Source: Pseudoscleropodium purum (lineage: Eukaryota; Streptophyta; Bryopsida; Hypnales; Brachytheciaceae). Taken from it: a stretch of DNA of 64,000 nt. This document shows, in pieces, positions 60,069-64,000 of this stretch. Numbering within the stretch: the first letter of the stretch is position 1; every line of letters starts with the position of its first letter. The DNA is taken from positions 11,502,479 to 11,566,478 of the forward strand of contig OZ017800.1 of NCBI GenBank assembly GCA_963969395.1, in the 5' to 3' direction. The position numbers and the translations under genes are program-made. The notes under the pieces were generated by a model. It was not told the origin of the DNA and ran no database searches. It was given only the letters and a program-made list of their open reading frames with translations.

Positions 60069-63000
60069 CATTGTCTGAGGCTTGTTTGGGTTCAAAAATA
60101 TCATTTCTTCTAAAGTATTATAGATCTAAATGTCACTAAGTCATAGAAATCTCAACAATACAATCTTGTAGTGTACATGTTGTAGATGACGTGGATTAAA
60201 ATTGGAGTCATTTGACAACATAGATTGCAAGATTATTATGTTTTAGTGTCAAAAAAAGATGCTGAAATTTTCCTATAAACACATTTGAATGTGAAATTTG
60301 ATTTCTAAACTTATTCAAATGAAAAAACTTTTAACTATAAAATGATTCAAAACCAACATACAAACACATTAGTGAAAGAAAATATCATTGGATCATCTCA
60401 TTGTGTTTGTAAATTGGCTTGCAAATGTCCAAAAAATAGTAAGAAAAGTTGAAAAGGAAGATGATTTTTGGAGGCTTTCACATAAAATAAGGGAAACTAG
60501 CTTATTGCCAGCTTATTTCAACTATGCTCCCATTAAGTTGCAGTGTACAAATATGTTCTCAAATGAACACTATGAACACACAAAGGTATAATTTAGATGA
60601 AAAAGATAACAAATTGTTTTACGTAAGAAAGAAAGTGATAAGTGAATGGATTGCAGACCATAGTTGTTTATTATGGCTTTAGTATGATTTGTTGCAGATC
60701 ATTAAAGTTGAGGAACCTAGTTTTAACCTTTTAAGAATTTTTGGCCATAAAAACTAATTTAAAATCTGAAATTTTTAGGTAGTGTAGGAAGTTGAGAATG
60801 ATAGACTTCACCACACAAATAATTAAATCTCATTTTATATATTTTCAATTCAAGTGGTCACACCCCTATAAGTTTAAACATCATGTGCAATCATAGGGGA
60901 TCTAATTGGGGGGTATTTATGTGATTTGGGATATTTTTTTCTTCCCTATTTTTAGATAAAAGCTATCCCCTTGTAATTTTTAGCACCCTATTTTTTTTAT
61001 AAGTGATTTTAGAAACTAATTAAGAGCACCATATTTTATTTATATAGGATAGGTTTTGTGAAACACTGGAAAAGTTGCTACGGCAATGGAAAGCCAACTT
61101 AAAGACGAGGAGTATTAGATACAACCTAAACTAAAATTGTACATGTACATGAATGAACTATAAGTTGAATATCATTTACACACCATTGCAATCAGCTGTA
61201 GGAAAATCCTCGGCAACACTTTTTTAAAACCAAAATCCTTCAATAAGCAAAAATGAAAGAACATGTAATCCAAGACAATGGAAACAATACTATCTAGAAC
61301 TAATAAAATTGGAAACAACAAACATGAAAACAACAGACAAGGAAACAACGCTAATATGAAATCCAATAGATACACACATCCAACTCTAGAAGACTATGGG
61401 TTGTAACATTATATTGTACACAACATGAAAACCTTAGACATTCAGTAGTTTTTAGAGAATTGAACTGCCAACAAATACATAGAACTCTAAGGCAATAACA
61501 TGGAATTCCAAACCACAATATTGAAATTAAAGTAACAACCCATTCTAGATTTCAAGCAAGAAAGTTAAAAATTTGCAACAAACTAAATGGCAATAGCATT
61601 GTAATTAAAAAATGTATTGACAAACACATTCATAATTAGAGCATGGATTCAAAACTTTAATTCATGCTCCAATAGCAGTCTTGGTATTACCTAGCCTATA
61701 CAAACTCAGAAGGTAAGATGGAAAAATTGTGAAATGCTACAAGCCTACATTTGTTTGTCCAAATCTTACATTCAAATTGCACCGCTATTGATAAGGAAAA
61801 ATGCTAGAAGGAGCACCAACCATGCATGTATTACCAAAACTATAGTATTGCAAACGACAACGTATTGACACATACCTCTGTACCCTAAGCCTCACCTTGT
61901 AAAATAGGGCAACCAAAGCCTAGATCAAAGCATAGACTTAGATCCTCTATGGAAGCCTTCAATTGTAATCAAAATTGAATTCTCTGGCAAAGATTGTGAA
62001 CTATGGTAACTCGTAGTGCAATGCACATCCCTCAAACCACTCAATGTCAACAATTGTAGTTCGTCACTAAAATCCTAAACAAGGTGTTGCAAAACAATTC
62101 AAAATACAGTCGCACTTCGCTAATGGAGAGGGAAGGTGCCCTAAACCGAACTAGCTATTGGAGTTGTCAGAAAACAACACCCTAAGCACATTCACGACCC
62201 TCAATGGTAGCCTGCATGCCAAAATTAAAAAAAACAAAGGCATCTCTAAGCATGTCAACTTCTTCTTTTCTTGAATGTATAGAAAATTCATATTTTTTCA
62301 TCCCATAACTATAGTTTGTACACCCTAAAACTCATCCTACTAACAACTTTTGGGAGGACCTTAAATTTCACATCCTATTTTATTTCTACTATATTTAAAA
62401 ATATCTGAAATATTCTACATCCTATTTTATTTATAATAATGTCAAAGACTTATTTTCAATGCTATATTAGATTTAACAAAATTATAAAATTCATCTCCAA
62501 CGAATTAAATTTTTTTATCTCACCTAGTTTTCTAAAATTTTGGGTGTGATTCCCCTAAGATTTTTAAAAATATTTACAAATGCCAAAAAGTTGATACTTA
62601 TCACTGACTTTTTCAATAAGTTCTTTAGGCAAAACCTCAAAGAGGAGAAGTAAAGAGTGAAAGAAGAACTTTAGAAATCTATCAACAAATCCTACAAACT
62701 AAACTATTATACCAAAATCTATTGTCAAGAACACAATGACCTTTACAACAACACACAAGAAGAAGAATATAAAATAATTGTTGGCTAATAAACCCCATGA
62801 CTACTTTAGAAGACAAATAACTATGAGCATTACTTATTAACTTCCCTCAAACCCTACAACTATCCAAGACTAAGACAAAACCATGAATGTGCATACTTAT
62901 CAACTTTTCAAATAACCCCGTGACTTTCCAAAGAGACCAAAACATATAATACAAAGAACTCAAAGGTGTATCTTAATAATGCCATAATGCAAAGTTTAGC

Positions 63001-64000
63001 AACAATGTTCTAAGATTTGAGTTCGTAAAATTGAAGTTTCTTCCATCTTACCTTCAATATATACAAGCACTATATTTTGAAGTTTTTTTTTGTAGAAATA
63101 CAACAATTTCTAGGACATATTTAGAAATCTTAGGGCTTACTAGGAGGCTTTAAAAAGTTGCACATCTAGTTTAATCCTAGACTGCCTAAGTGGATGTTTT
63201 TGTCCATTGTAGATTATAAATTAGCTTGGTGACATTTAGGATTTGGGTGGTTGCCTTCAATGAAACTATAACTCAATTAATGGCATCTGCACAATTTTGG
63301 GTGATAGAGGATTGGCACAAATTCAATGAAAGAACAAAGGACATAGCAGTTTGCCAACATGTCCCAAAAATGACCGAGAATGGCTAATGGAGGACCATTG
63401 CTGTTAGGATCTAATTACTTTGGCAAGGACAATGCCATAGGGTTTAGGGCGCTCATTGGAGATTGCCTCTTTTGGCATGAGATGAAGAGTGATACTAAAT
63501 TTTTGCACATAGCCATGGTGATGATGACTACTAAAAAAATCGAGATCATTAGAAGGTAAATTGTCTAGCAACCTTACACATATTTCAGCTAGATCCAAGG
63601 CAAGGTTTGTACATTTGCAAGAGGTCATGAGGAGGGTGAGTGCTGAATGCAAGAGAATGCATTATTTTTGGTATTGTGCAAGCTAAAGGTGGCTTGGGTG
63701 AAGTGGTGAGTGGAGGCCTCCTAGTCAATGTACTATTTTCAATTACAATCACCAAGTAGTGACATTTTTTATTTCATGTGGATTTTAGGTGTGATGACAA
63801 CGGTGTTGTGGTTTGATCGTGCTTCAAAGTAGGAGGTACTTGACGTGCAAATTAAATTGTTCTACTAGGTGCATGATAGAGGTACGATTAAGGTTACCGC
63901 ACAAAATATTGTAAATTGCATGTAGGAGGATTTTGGTATATTGTTGTCAATGTTTCCCCAAATTCCTTAGGCGTACAATCTTTCTCTTGTTGTAGTGTTT
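60069..64000. other. Gene-free end of the window
   Basis: AT-rich DNA up to about 61.6 kb, then somewhat more balanced to the end. The short frames at 60388-60591, 61172-61375 (minus) and 63404-63652 (minus, 82 codons) resemble nothing I recognise. The last, in the more balanced part, could be the edge of a decayed gene or retroelement continuing beyond the window. Confidence 0.4.

Overview
The window looks like nuclear DNA of a land plant with a large, AT-rich, repeat-dense genome. The evidence is GT-AG introns, plant-type families (plastid-targeted cysteine synthase, cytosolic class I small heat-shock protein, RECQSIM-type RecQ helicase, JMJ30-type JmjC protein, RabA/Rab11-like GTPase, F-box protein) and long gene-free stretches. 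A conifer, other gymnosperm, moss or lycophyte fits better than a compact angiosperm genome. The species cannot be fixed from sequence alone, and no organellar, bacterial or viral block was seen.

Layout. 1-3.3 kb: an unrecognised GC-richer ORF, then a broken transposase-like gene. 3.3-10 kb: AT-rich, no gene. 10.0-11.1 kb: a two-exon, AT-rich, divergent Rab11-like GTPase, with a possible decayed relative near 14.7 kb. 16.7-20.7 kb: the best gene island, with an intronless F-box gene followed by an intact six-exon cysteine synthase. 22.4-24.1 kb: dispersed repeats with inverted counterparts at 30.6-34.7 kb. 27.3-30.0 kb (minus): a JMJ30/JMJD5-like gene whose first two exons are intact but whose JmjC exons carry a stop, frame breaks and a lost iron ligand; its first intron holds a tandem repeat of about 250 bp. 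A divergent short coding exon follows at 30.4 kb. 38.9-39.7 kb: an intact class I small heat-shock gene with a near-perfect heat-shock element and a TATA-like box. 41.3-45.8 kb: a RECQSIM-like helicase gene with nearly all splice sites preserved but five in-frame stops and no 3' end. 46-64 kb: AT-rich, no recognisable gene, with a long (TA)n tract and two 932-bp inverted repeat units facing each other at 58.0-60.1 kb.

There is no operon-like cooperation. These are separate plant genes, three of them apparently functional (F-box, cysteine synthase, small heat-shock protein), one intact but biochemically unusual (Rab), and two clearly decayed (JMJ30-like, RECQSIM-like). The most notable unexplained structure is a dispersed repeat family whose ends carry TTTAGGGGTTAA or its complement TTAACCCCTAAA. 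At least eleven such ends occur in the window, some bounding units with terminal inverted repeats. I saw no convincing new defence, metabolic or regulatory system.
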